Shown here one piece after another: positions 8,506-17,001 of a DNA stretch of 46,133 nucleotides (position 1 is the stretch's first letter; each line of letters starts with the position of its first letter). A program made the position numbers and the translations under genes. The notes under the pieces were generated by a model. It was not told the DNA's origin and did no database searches. It saw only the letters and a list, made by a program, of their open reading frames with translations. The DNA comes from an uncultured Peptococcaceae bacterium (GTDB taxonomy: Bacteria; Bacillota; Peptococcia; Peptococcales; Peptococcaceae). The DNA lies in NCBI GenBank assembly GCA_949743265.1, contig CATJSX010000096.1, forward strand, positions 1 to 46,133, written 5' to 3'.

Positions 8506-10785
8506 ATGCAAAAGATGTATTTAGATCGTTTATTAGTTAAAGCTACTGTAGCTTTTATAGCAGGCATCATCGTCAGCTATTTTAGCGGAAATAAGACGTT
8601 ATTTGTGTTGCTATTAGCTGGTGTTATTTTATATTGGGGCATTCAAAAATTGTCACCGCGTATCCTGTTGTACAGCTTAGCCTTTGTTAGTGGCGGTTTA
8701 CTCATAACGCTAACGTTGGCACAAAGCACAACGCTGACTGCTTATCTTGACCAAACAATCACAGTAGAAGGTCAAATTATCAATAGTCCCATCAATCGGT
8801 ATTACGTTTTACTCCATGTTGATAAAATTAACGGTCAGATTTTAAAGAAGCCGCTCCCAATAATCGTCAGCAAAAGCTACCAAGATGACAGCGACTATCC
8901 TAAAGGCGCTTGGATTGAAGCTGAAGGACTTTTACAAAAACCTGCTTCCGCCACCAATCCCGGCGGCTATGATGAAGCCGCTTATTGGCGCAGTCAAGGA
9001 TATTTTTATCAATTAAAAGCTGCCGACCGTTTATTGGTTAAAACAGGCGCCAAAAACGGGCTGACTGTTATTGGCCATTTCCAACAGCAATTACAGCAAA
9101 AATTAGCGCAATATCTTAGCGAGGAGCATTATGCATTAGCGTTAGCTTTATTATTTGGTGAAAAAGGCGCTATGAACGAAGACTTTTATGACCTCAGTCA
9201 ACAAATGGGCATTGCGCATATTTTTGCAGTATCGGGTCTGCACATGGGTTTTATGATTTCTTTGCTGCTTGTCATTTTAAAACTATTTCATTGGGAGCGC
9301 TCATGGTGGGCGATTATCTTGTTGTCGTTAATCAGTTTTATCTACTGTCTTATGCTTAATTTAACGCCATCATCGCTGCGTGCGGCAATTATGGCTATTT
9401 TAACCTTGCTCTCCTCCCGTTGGATACGTTATCGCGACGCTTATACCGTTATGGCAATAGCAGCTCTAGTTATTTTATGTCTTAATCCCTTATCCCTTTT
9501 TGCTGTAGGATTTCAATTATCTTTTATCACCACATTGGGATTGATTTATTGTTATCCACGTCTCTGGCAAGCGTTATCGTTTTTACCAATACCCAAAGTA
9601 CGACAAGCGCTGGCAGTATCTTTAGCCGCGCAATTAGGCAGTCTACCTTTAGTAGCTTACTATTTCTATCAATTATCGCTGTTAGCGCCTTTGGTCAATT
9701 TATTAGTGGTGCCGTTGATTGGTCTTATTGTTCCTTTATTGTTATTATCACTGACAGCTGCTTTTATCATGCCTTTAGCTGGTAATATATTGTTTTTGGC
9801 TGTCGAAGCGCTTTTTGATATTTTGATTATAGGCCTTGATTGGTTTACTCAGCTATGGGGCACAGGACATTGGTATATTGGTCGCCCCGCATGGTGGGGA
9901 TTAACGGCTTATGGCTTATTTTTAATCATTTGGCGGCAAAATTATCTTGAGTATTTATTGCCAAACAAACGACGAGTGCTGACATTATTGGCGATTGCTA
10001 TCATCATTGCTGGATTTTTGCCATCGAAACCAGCGGCTAATCAGTTGACGTTTCTTGATGTGGGACAAGGTTTTAGCGCTGTTGCTCAACTAACCAATGG
10101 CGACTGTTTCGTGTTTGATGGTGGTTTAAAAAACGACGTAACGGCCAATTATTTACGTTACTGCGGCATCAATACCATTGATGGCATTATTTTATCGCAT
10201 CCCGATGAAGACCATTCCAACGGCATCGCTCATTTACTGCGAGATTTTAAAGTACGCTATTTTTTTGTGGCAGAATCTTTTGCTGACGATGAATTATTAC
10301 AGCCGTTATTGCTTTTAGCCGAAAAACAAAATTGCCAAGTAACATTTATCAAAGACCATGGGGCACTGACCATGAATAACGGCGATTATCTAGCGCTGAA
10401 AGTTTTCGGCAATTATGATAAGAATCATCGCAATAATTTGCAGTTGACAGCATTTTTGGACATACAAGGTCGCCGCGCCGCTTTTCCGGGAGATTTAGGT
10501 GAAAAAGATTTGCTTCAGATGGCAACATGGTTAAAACAAACCGATTTATGGGCAGTACCTCACCATGGCAGTCGCAATTCGCTGGGGGAAAATTTTTATC
10601 AGCAGCTTTCTTTTAAAGGCGCTGTCATTTCTGCAGGCAAAAATAATTTCTATGGTCATCCACATCAAGAAGTTTTGGAGGCTTTAGAAAGTGCAAAAAT
10701 TCCTTATTGGCGGACTGATCAGGCAGGCGCTGTTACTTTTTGGTGGAACGATTCTTCTCTAAACGTAAAAACTTATTTGCAGTGA
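8506..10785 (+). CDS. comEC: DNA internalization-related competence protein ComEC/Rec2
   Basis: ComEC is the inner-membrane channel for single-stranded DNA in natural transformation. The 759-aa protein shows the three-part layout of the family. There is an N-terminal soluble DUF4131-type region between the first helices. A polytopic competence domain follows, with the signature FAVSGLHMGF and many hydrophobic helices (about residues 210-500). The C-terminal metallo-beta-lactamase-like domain has LDVGQG, HPDEDHSNG and PHHGSRNS and is proposed to degrade the non-transported strand. The ATG at 8494 sits on the AAGAAAGG site, so the ATG at 8506 is preferred. No comEA is adjacent. The gene is intact, which suggests but does not prove competence. 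Confidence 0.93.
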   Translation: MQKMYLDRLLVKATVAFIAGIIVSYFSGNKTLFVLLLAGVILYWGIQKLSPRILLYSLAFVSGGLLITLTLAQSTTLTAYLDQTITVEGQIINSPINRYYVLLHVDKINGQILKKPLPIIVSKSYQDDSDYPKGAWIEAEGLLQKPASATNPGGYDEAAYWRSQGYFYQLKAADRLLVKTGAKNGLTVIGHFQQQLQQKLAQYLSEEHYALALALLFGEKGAMNEDFYDLSQQMGIAHIFAVSGLHMGFMISLLLVILKLFHWERSWWAIILLSLISFIYCLMLNLTPSSLRAAIMAILTLLSSRWIRYRDAYTVMAIAALVILCLNPLSLFAVGFQLSFITTLGLIYCYPRLWQALSFLPIPKVRQALAVSLAAQLGSLPLVAYYFYQLSLLAPLVNLLVVPLIGLIVPLLLLSLTAAFIMPLAGNILFLAVEALFDILIIGLDWFTQLWGTGHWYIGRPAWWGLTAYGLFLIIWRQNYLEYLLPNKRRVLTLLAIAIIIAGFLPSKPAANQLTFLDVGQGFSAVAQLTNGDCFVFDGGLKNDVTANYLRYCGINTIDGIILSHPDEDHSNGIAHLLRDFKVRYFFVAESFADDELLQPLLLLAEKQNCQVTFIKDHGALTMNNGDYLALKVFGNYDKNHRNNLQLTAFLDIQGRRAAFPGDLGEKDLLQMATWLKQTDLWAVPHHGSRNSLGENFYQQLSFKGAVISAGKNNFYGHPHQEVLEALESAKIPYWRTDQAGAVTFWWNDSSLNVKTYLQ

Positions 10786-10845
10786 TAGGAAAGTATCATA
10801 GAAAAAAATGAAAAAAAGTGAAAAAAGCTGTCCTTCTTTTAGCGA

Positions 10846-10882
10846 GTTATGTTATAATAAAAACGATAAATTAAGACATAAC
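10846..10882 (+). promoter_or_regulatory. Extended -10 promoter with flanking inverted repeat upstream of the carboxypeptidase gene
   Basis: TGTTATAAT (TG at 10850-10851, TATAAT at 10853-10858) is an extended -10 element with only a weak -35. A 7-bp inverted repeat, GTTATGT (10846-10852) and ACATAAC (10876-10882), brackets the -10 and the expected start point and could be an operator. Confidence 0.5.
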
Positions 10883-10931
10883 GAGCAATAACTATAAAGA
10901 TTTCAGTGAAAATTAAAGGAGAAACTTTTTC

Positions 10932-12284
10932 ATGAAGCAAAAAATTACTTTGGGGCTAATTTTTATCATGATGCTATCAACGCTATTAGTACCTACTGTC
11001 AGAGCCGATGTGATAACAAATAATATCCCGCAAATTGACGCCGTCAGTTTTATCGTCGTTGAAGAAACTTCTGGAGAAGTATTATTTGGAAATAATTATC
11101 AATCTAAAGCAGATATTGCTGATTTGAGTAAAATCATGACAGCAGTATTAGCCATTGAAAAATCAGATATGGACAAAGTAGTTACTGTCGGCAAAATACC
11201 GGAAAATCTACCCGGCGGCATCAACAGCGTTTTTTTGCGAGAAGGGGAAAAGGTCAAAATGGAAGACCTTTTGAAAGCCTCGGTAATTTATTCGGCGAAC
11301 GATGCTACTTATGCTATTGCAGAAGCTGTCGGCGGCAATGAAGAAAAATTCGTGGGACTGATGAACGAAAAAGCGAAAGAAATCGGTATGAAAAACACTA
11401 CTTTCGTTAATTCATATGGACAAAGCAATGATGAAGGCAGTCAACAAAGCCAGTCAACGGCAGAAGATTTAGCAATATTGGGTCGTTATGCTATGAATTT
11501 AGAAAAATATCGGCAACTGGCAGGCAGCAAAAGTTTTGAATGGCGCGGCGAAGCCATGCCCGCAGTTTTTGACAATAAAAATACTTTTATTACCGGCATG
11601 GCAGAAGCAACAGGCGTTAAGAGCGGCTATGACGAACGGGCAAAATATGTCTTGATAGGTTCTGCCAAAAAAGACGGCAGAGAATTGATCGGCGTTATTT
11701 TGGGCAGTTCATCGGAAGCGGTCATGGTGCAAGATATGGCAACGATCATCAATTATGGTTTAAATAATACCAAAATGGTACCAGTGGTACAAAAAAATGC
11801 ATTTGAAGCCAATCTAGTTTTTGGAGAAAACAAACAAACCACTGTAGTTGCTGGTGAAGATTTCAGTTTGATTCGCCCAGCAGAAAGTAATGCTATTATC
11901 GAAATGGCAACGACTTTTGACGATATTGACTTACCCATCAAAAAAGATCAAAAAGTGGGGGTCATTGAAATTAAAATAGATGGTCAAGTTCTGAACCAAG
12001 TACCTTTAATAGCTACTGAAGACGTCAGTGGATCTATCAGCGTTCTTTTTGTCATTACTTGCATTATGACTATATTATACATTATGCAGATGTCTTTACG
12101 TGCAGGACGCATTATCAAAAAAAGTGCTCGCTCAGCGCCGTCACGCAATAACACACCACAACCCAAACAAAGCCAGCTAAACAAAAATACCAAATCGCAG
12201 CAACCTAAAACGCTCAATAATCCGCCACGCAAAAATCTCAGTGACCGCCCCAATCATAATCGCGATCAATCGCCCCGTTTTTAA
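10932..12284 (+). CDS. D-alanyl-D-alanine carboxypeptidase homologue (S11/PBP5 family) lacking the nucleophile serine
   Basis: The 450-aa protein has a signal peptide (to about residue 26) and a PBP5/DacF-type domain. The family normally trims the terminal D-Ala of peptidoglycan stem peptides. The SxN motif (S121-A-N123, in SANDA) and the KTG-equivalent K230-S231-G232 are present. The SxxK motif, however, reads D64-L-S-K67: the usual A-S-x-T-K is A-D-L-S-K, and the codon is GAT. The acylated serine therefore appears to be absent and the enzyme may be inactive. Ser66 is directly next to the Lys and cannot take its place in the standard fold. Near residue 365 there is a membrane helix, then a basic Gln/Asn/Pro-rich tail of about 60 residues predicted to be cytoplasmic. 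An AAAGGAG site precedes the ATG; holA follows after 16 nt. Confidence 0.85.
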   Translation: MKQKITLGLIFIMMLSTLLVPTVRADVITNNIPQIDAVSFIVVEETSGEVLFGNNYQSKADIADLSKIMTAVLAIEKSDMDKVVTVGKIPENLPGGINSVFLREGEKVKMEDLLKASVIYSANDATYAIAEAVGGNEEKFVGLMNEKAKEIGMKNTTFVNSYGQSNDEGSQQSQSTAEDLAILGRYAMNLEKYRQLAGSKSFEWRGEAMPAVFDNKNTFITGMAEATGVKSGYDERAKYVLIGSAKKDGRELIGVILGSSSEAVMVQDMATIINYGLNNTKMVPVVQKNAFEANLVFGENKQTTVVAGEDFSLIRPAESNAIIEMATTFDDIDLPIKKDQKVGVIEIKIDGQVLNQVPLIATEDVSGSISVLFVITCIMTILYIMQMSLRAGRIIKKSARSAPSRNNTPQPKQSQLNKNTKSQQPKTLNNPPRKNLSDRPNHNRDQSPRF

Positions 12285-12300
12285 TAGAAAGGACGCTATG

Positions 12301-13320
12301 ATGGAACAAGATAATTTACATAAGCAACTAAAAAAGGGACAAGTCGCTTCCGTCTATCTGTTTTTCGGCGAAGAACGATTATTATTGAATGAAACGATTG
12401 AACGGTTAAAAAAAATCCTCTTACCCGACGGGTTAGAGGATTTCAATTTTGATCTATTGCCCAGCGAAAAAGCTTCGCCTAAAGCTATCGTTGATTTAGC
12501 TAATACACTGCCCTTTATGGCAGAAAAACGCCTTTTATTGGTCGATGCTGCTATGTTATTTGGTACTGCCAAAGACAGTGCAAAAACGAATGACGAAACG
12601 CTTTTACACTATCTTGATGACCCTAATCCGCAATGCGTTTTAATTTTTAAATGTGGCGACAAAGTGGATAAACGAAAAAAATTGTATAAAAAAGTGCAAG
12701 ACAGTGGTATCGTCGTCGAATTTGCCCCCTTAAAAGGCATTAAACTGGAAAAGTGGATCATTGATTATTTGAAAAACTATGAAAAAAACATTGATAAAGA
12801 CGCTTTAAGCTATCTTAGCGCCATGAATGGCTTTACATTGGAGATTTTAGTAAATGAACTGCAAAAAGTCATTGATTATTGTGGTGATGCGTCTACTATT
12901 ACGATTCAAATGGTGCGACAAATCATTACGAAAACTGTAGAAGCCAATATTTTTGATCTTATCGACGCTATTGGCAATAAAAAAGGACATAATGCTTTAA
13001 ATCTTTTGGAAAACACTCTTTATTTAGGCGAAGCACCATTAAAAATTTTAGCACTTCTGGTGCGACATTTTCGTCTGCTCTTAATGATGAAAGACCTTAA
13101 GACGAAAGGTTATACTGACAATGAGATTAAAGATCGGTTAAAACTCCACCCTTTTGTCGTTACTAAAGGATTACGTCAAGGAGCAGGCTTTAATGAAATT
13201 CAGTTAACTGATTTCTTAGAAAAACTCCTCTTGGCTGAGGTAGAACTGAAATCTTCTTCGACTGAAGGCGGACGATTATTGGAACGATTGATTATTGAAT
13301 TTTGTTACGGCGTTGCTTAA
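12301..13320 (+). CDS. holA: DNA polymerase III subunit delta
   Basis: HolA is the delta subunit of the clamp loader; it opens the sliding clamp for loading at primed sites. The 339-aa protein has the family's N-terminal layout: VYLFFGEERLLLNETI at the start, then LPFMAEKRLLLVD and a helical domain III with LNLLENTLYLGEAPLKILALLVRHFR split across positions about 230-260. Length is normal for Firmicutes. AGAAAGGA ends 7 nt before the ATG at 12301; the ATG at 12298 is the alternative. Upstream comEC and a downstream distance of about 120 nt to the next frame fit the common comEC-holA neighbourhood, here interrupted by the carboxypeptidase gene. Confidence 0.93.
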   Translation: MEQDNLHKQLKKGQVASVYLFFGEERLLLNETIERLKKILLPDGLEDFNFDLLPSEKASPKAIVDLANTLPFMAEKRLLLVDAAMLFGTAKDSAKTNDETLLHYLDDPNPQCVLIFKCGDKVDKRKKLYKKVQDSGIVVEFAPLKGIKLEKWIIDYLKNYEKNIDKDALSYLSAMNGFTLEILVNELQKVIDYCGDASTITIQMVRQIITKTVEANIFDLIDAIGNKKGHNALNLLENTLYLGEAPLKILALLVRHFRLLLMMKDLKTKGYTDNEIKDRLKLHPFVVTKGLRQGAGFNEIQLTDFLEKLLLAEVELKSSSTEGGRLLERLIIEFCYGVA

Positions 13321-13440
13321 GTACTCAAGCCAAAAACAAGTTACTCCGAAAGGTTTTAGGTGAAAGCCCTGCAACGAGGATTGAATACAGATTGGTTTTG
13401 TGCTGTACTTTGATAGGCGTAGTCCGACAAACACCGATTT

Positions 13441-13599
13441 GTGGAGACTATAACAACTGAAAAGAAAAGCATTTGGATCTGCACTCTATTGTTTGGAAAT
13501 ATATTGACAATGCCGAATGCGTTTTTCTTTTATCCCGCATTGTTAATAAGCGTTATTGGCTTGTGCCTTGTTATTAACAGTATGAAAGCGGATAAATGA
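13441..13599 (+). CDS. Small two-helix membrane peptide, unrecognised, possibly a gene remnant
   Basis: A 52-codon frame starts at GTG and ends TGA, 27 nt before the lipoprotein gene. The product has a short charged N-terminus, then two hydrophobic segments (about residues 13-30 and 31-46, including FFFYPALLISVIG) and a charged end. No ribosome site precedes the GTG and the frame is open only from 13423, so this may be the 3' end of a decayed membrane-protein gene. The 120 nt between holA and this frame show no other gene. Low confidence in expression. Confidence 0.35.
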   Translation: METITTEKKSIWICTLLFGNILTMPNAFFFYPALLISVIGLCLVINSMKADK

Positions 13600-13626
13600 A
13601 TTATCCAAAGTTTGTAGAGGAACAAA

Positions 13627-14241
13627 ATGAAAAAGGTAATCTGCATTCTACTCATTACTATGCTTTGCATCTGCCTGCTTTCAGGTTGTAATACAAAACC
13701 AACAGAGGAAGCGCTTGTCGTATACTCTTTCAGCGGAGAAAATGAAATGTTTTCAATTTCGAATGGCGTTATTGTACTGACACCTGCACAAGATATTTTT
13801 TATGGTGGAAATTTTGACGGAGAAATAGCAGACATTCGTGCTTATTCCATGACTTTCTATATCCAATCTGGTAATGACAACATAGTTTTGCTTTCCAACA
13901 GCGTAACGGATATGACAGGCGGAACGATAGCTATTGCTGGTGAAACAGGAAAAGTATCCGGAGATATCCTTAAAAGAGCAAAGGCTGATGATTTGCAGAA
14001 CAACCTTTACTTTGAGCTAAAAACTACCAATTTGAACGGCAAAGAAAACACATACCAGTTACAATTAGCAGTAACAGATGTCACAAAAGCACAAGACAGG
14101 AATTATCAGGGGGGATTTCACCCAAAAGATGAAATCCCCCCTGATAATTCCTGTCTTGCATTCAAGTTGATACGCATTTTTGCGATACAAATCTTTGCTC
14201 TTTTCAGTGCTCAGATAATAGTTTTTCTCGCTTCATTCTGA
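13627..14241 (+). CDS. Predicted lipoprotein of unknown function with hairpin-altered C-terminus
   Basis: The 204-aa product begins with a lipoprotein signal peptide: basic MKK, a hydrophobic stretch, and the lipobox LLSGC with Cys21 as the lipidation site. The mature part (YSFSGENEMFSISNGVIVLTP in spirit, residues 34-55, then repeated beta-strand patterns) looks like an all-beta secreted domain that I cannot name. From about residue 156 the frame runs through a perfect 29-bp inverted repeat and then a hydrophobic tail rich in Phe and Ile. These last 50 residues probably do not belong to the ancestral protein. AGAGGAAC precedes the ATG. The gene sits in an accessory-looking patch between holA and a minus-strand gene, and no terminator follows other than the hairpin. 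Confidence 0.6.
   Translation: MKKVICILLITMLCICLLSGCNTKPTEEALVVYSFSGENEMFSISNGVIVLTPAQDIFYGGNFDGEIADIRAYSMTFYIQSGNDNIVLLSNSVTDMTGGTIAIAGETGKVSGDILKRAKADDLQNNLYFELKTTNLNGKENTYQLQLAVTDVTKAQDRNYQGGFHPKDEIPPDNSCLAFKLIRIFAIQIFALFSAQIIVFLASF
14092..14158. repeat. Perfect 29-bp inverted repeat (hairpin) inside the 3' end of the lipoprotein gene
   Basis: Arms 14092-14120 and 14130-14158 match perfectly over 29 bp and enclose a 9-nt loop. They contain G6/C6 runs. No T tract follows, so it is not a typical intrinsic terminator. It could be an insertion scar, a miniature element or a very stable mRNA 3' end. Confidence 0.9.
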
Positions 14242-14313
14242 GCCAAAAATCAGCGTAACAAACTATAAATAAAAACTCCTTTTAAAAATCCTCTATTCTA
14301 CTATCCTTCTTTT

Positions 14314-15543
14314 TTACTCTGGACAATTCAAATTATCTTGAGCCCACGGGCACCAATAATCACTTAGACTTTCTAAAAAAGTTTTGCCATTGGCGCGATA
14401 CTGATACAAATGCCCCAACATGACCCGTTTAGCTTTGTAGGTGACCATATCAGACCACATTGGTATCCCAATCTGATAAACGCTATGAAGTATACGCAGA
14501 TTCCCATCGCGAACACCCAAATAAAGCATAGCGTGTCCCGGCATATACAATACCGTACCTCTAGGTAATTTTTTGATCAACTTCTCTCGTTTACAATTAT
14601 CCCATTGCGCATCAATTTTTTTCACGCCTTTCATAGCACGCTGATCTCTACTATTGCGTGCCAAAACAAAACTGAACGTCCCAAAAATATCATCAATTAA
14701 GGAAGTGCAGTCACGGTAAGTTCTTTCACCACCCCAACCATAAGGCTCTCCCAATGTTTTCATCGCTTGTTCAGCAATACGTCCTTCTTGAAATGGTAAA
14801 AAACCTTCCTGAAACCGTTCATCATCGGGCAGAGAAATCATCATGGGCACCAATTTGCCTTTTTTGTCACGGCGCGGTAACTGAACGATATATTGATGAG
14901 CGCACTGACCGCGCAAAGGCAGCCTTGTTCCCATTAAAAATTGCTGAGTAAATTGATTATCGCTTTCCTGATAATCAACAGTCGTACGACTAGCAATTAC
15001 CTGTATAAAATCTCGTTCTCCGCACCAACTGCGCCAAGTATCTTCACGACAAAACGCCGCTGCTTCGGTTGGTATCCATCCCCAAGCATGACGATTTTGG
15101 ACAAAAAGCCATTTACCGTCGTTACTTTGATGCCAAATCAAAATAGCTTCTCCTAATTTTAACAACGTCAAAGCAAAACGGTCCAATTCTGCCAGCCACC
15201 GCTCCTTGTAGCTGGGCGCATTAGTGGGAAATAAACGCATTAAACATTGGTCGACAACTAAAGCAAAACGCGCCTCTTGCTCACAAGCAAGCTGTGACCA
15301 TGCCATGGTTTTTTCCAGTTCATCATAAAAAGGTTGGTCAATAAAATGTCCATGACCGTCAAAACGCTGTTCATATAAACAAGGAAGCACAGTCTGATGG
15401 ACCATAATTGCCTCTTTATCCATAGCATAATCGGTATGAAGTAAATCCACGACGCTACTTTTTTGTGCTGCTATATTTTGACGATTATAGCCAGCAATCT
15501 GACATGGCGTCATTAAAATACGACAATCATACAAAAAAATCAC
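14314..15543 (-). CDS. NlpC/P60-family cell-wall peptidase with SH3-like domains
   Basis: The 409-aa product matches multi-domain NlpC/P60 cysteine peptidases of the gamma-D-glutamyl-diaminoacid endopeptidase type: an N-terminal stabilising segment, two SH3b-like domains (about 90-255, with GWIPTE and ending near VPMMISLP), then the catalytic domain. Catalytic Cys279 lies in YRDCTSLID, His337 in PGHAMLYLG, and a further His follows in RILHS. GEPYGWGGE is the usual lead-in to the Cys. No signal peptide or membrane helix is visible, which is odd for a wall hydrolase. The start is uncertain: GTG at 15543 lies almost on the AAAGG site, and a TTG at 15534 is better spaced. Single gene, divergent from the following membrane protein. 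Confidence 0.82.
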   Translation of the reverse strand: MIFLYDCRILMTPCQIAGYNRQNIAAQKSSVVDLLHTDYAMDKEAIMVHQTVLPCLYEQRFDGHGHFIDQPFYDELEKTMAWSQLACEQEARFALVVDQCLMRLFPTNAPSYKERWLAELDRFALTLLKLGEAILIWHQSNDGKWLFVQNRHAWGWIPTEAAAFCREDTWRSWCGERDFIQVIASRTTVDYQESDNQFTQQFLMGTRLPLRGQCAHQYIVQLPRRDKKGKLVPMMISLPDDERFQEGFLPFQEGRIAEQAMKTLGEPYGWGGERTYRDCTSLIDDIFGTFSFVLARNSRDQRAMKGVKKIDAQWDNCKREKLIKKLPRGTVLYMPGHAMLYLGVRDGNLRILHSVYQIGIPMWSDMVTYKAKRVMLGHLYQYRANGKTFLESLSDYWCPWAQDNLNCPE

Positions 15544-15621
15544 ACCTTTGCTCTTTCTTTTGACAGCAAATTATGATATAGTCTTATGCATAGTGATTTC
15601 CATTTAGAAGGGATGTTTTTT

Positions 15622-16113
15622 GTGGTCGATACCTTATTTAATTTTTTTTCTTTTGGCGGTACAACTTTCGCATTGTTTATCATTTCAATGATTCCTATCG
15701 TGGAATTGCGCGGCGCTGTCATTTTAGGAGCAGCACTGCAAATGGACTGGTCTCTTGTGTTTATCGTTTGCGTTATCGGCAATATTTTGCCCATTCCCTT
15801 TATTTTAGCTTTTGGCAAAAAACTCATTCATTGGCTCAAAACGCTTCCTTTATTTAAAGGTTTGACCACTCGTTATGAAACCAGATTATTAAGTAAAGCC
15901 CATCAAGTAGAAAAATATTCCGCTATTGGTTTGTGTTTATTCGTTGCTATTCCTTTACCGGGCACTGGCGCATGGTCTGGCGCTATACTAGCCGCTTTAT
16001 TGGACATGCGAATCCGTCATGCTTTGCCTGCTATTGCCTTAGGCGTAGTAATTGCCGGCGTAATCATGACCATCGGCTCTTATGGTCTTTTCAGCATTTT
16101 TTCCTCTTTTTAA
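15622..16113 (+). CDS. Small multidrug export family membrane protein
   Basis: The 163-aa hydrophobic protein belongs to the putative small multidrug export (DedA-distant) family. Markers are IPIVELRGAVILGAAL, the GNILPIPFIL segment, and AIPLPGTGAWSGA followed by a C-terminal GVVIAGVIM helix. About four to five membrane segments are predicted; the transport activity is inferred from the family name only. The GTG at 15622 is chosen because AGAAGGG ends 9 nt before it; the in-frame ATG at 15613 directly abuts that site. A TTGACA at 15560-15565 may belong to its promoter, but no good -10 follows at 17 bp. Confidence 0.8.
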   Translation: MVDTLFNFFSFGGTTFALFIISMIPIVELRGAVILGAALQMDWSLVFIVCVIGNILPIPFILAFGKKLIHWLKTLPLFKGLTTRYETRLLSKAHQVEKYSAIGLCLFVAIPLPGTGAWSGAILAALLDMRIRHALPAIALGVVIAGVIMTIGSYGLFSIFSSF

Positions 16114-16859
16114 TAGCATATCACAAAACGATTCTTGTTTATGAACAATCAACCTTACATTTTTTCATTTTAAAGCCAATAATCATTTAGGACATATTGA
16201 AAAATGGTAAAAAGCGACTGACTAATTTATCAGAGCAGATACTGACTTTTCAATATGTCTATATATTATGAATAAAATGGAGAAATAGCGTGGTGATAAC
16301 ATTCCCCAAAGTCCAGCTATATTAAACAATTATTTTTGTTCGGAAGACATTATTTTAGACATGAATTATTTACATTATAGACAGCTTTTTAGTCAATATT
16401 TTATCGCTAAAAAACTGCTTGTGCATTCGCAACAGATTTATTCTAAAATCAATCACCGAATCCTAAACCCTATTTTCAAACCTTGTCCCCAAAATCTATA
16501 GCAGAGCAAATGTCTTTTGTTGCTCCAATTATCTAACAAATATATTGTGGCATATTGAACGATAATCAACCCGAAATTTCACTGAATAATTTCCTGCGGG
16601 AATGCATTTTGACGGCTATTTTCACTATCCAATTTTGACAGAGATTTATCACAATAGCATATTAACTTGTTTTGTTTTTAGCAGAAAATTTTGGTGGTGT
16701 TGGTAAATATTTGTCCCAAAACCTTCAGCTGATGAGGTTGCATTGACTACCGTTATTCAGTACAATAGTATTGTCGCCAAAAAGTTCATGTATGATTACA
16801 CTTGAATCACTATAACTTGAAAAAATCTCTTTAACTGTAAATTTTTTACAAATAAGTAG
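16114..16859. other. Long AT-rich intergenic stretch without a supported gene
   Basis: Nearly 900 bases separate the exporter gene from yqzL. Only short frames occur; the best, about 46 codons from an ATG at 16361, has no ribosome site and no recognisable product. It contains the inverted repeat at 16191-16259 and could be the remains of a decayed gene or element. Confidence 0.5.
16191..16259. repeat. 13-bp perfect inverted repeat, 43 nt apart
   Basis: GACATATTGAAAA (16191-16203) and TTTTCAATATGTC (16247-16259) are exact reverse complements. The span is too small for an insertion sequence but could be a miniature-element remnant or an RNA stem-loop. Confidence 0.7.
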
Positions 16860-16888
16860 TTTACTTTTTTTGGAAAACGCGGTATTAT
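16860..16888 (+). promoter_or_regulatory. Candidate promoter of yqzL-recO
   Basis: TTTACT (16860-16865) and TATTAT (16883-16888) are 17 bp apart. The predicted leader of about 105 nt contains an 8-bp stem, AGCTGCAA (16936-16943) with TTGCAGCT (16961-16968). A short repeat, TGTAAA/TTTACA, lies just upstream at 16836-16850. Confidence 0.5.
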
Positions 16889-17001
16889 TGACGTAAGGAA
16901 AGTCTTAACAAGCATACCAAAGCAAAAAAACATCAAGCTGCAACAAAATATAAAGACAAATTGCAGCTGTAAGAAGAGATATAAAGAGGGAGAGGGACAT
17001 T

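Noticed and set aside
11121-11132. Ser66 as the catalytic serine of the carboxypeptidase
   Set aside because: It is directly next to Lys67, whereas the fold needs two residues between them; the equivalent position is Asp64.
16361-16501. 46-codon frame in the long gap before yqzL
   Set aside because: No ribosome site, composition like surrounding AT-rich DNA, no recognisable product.
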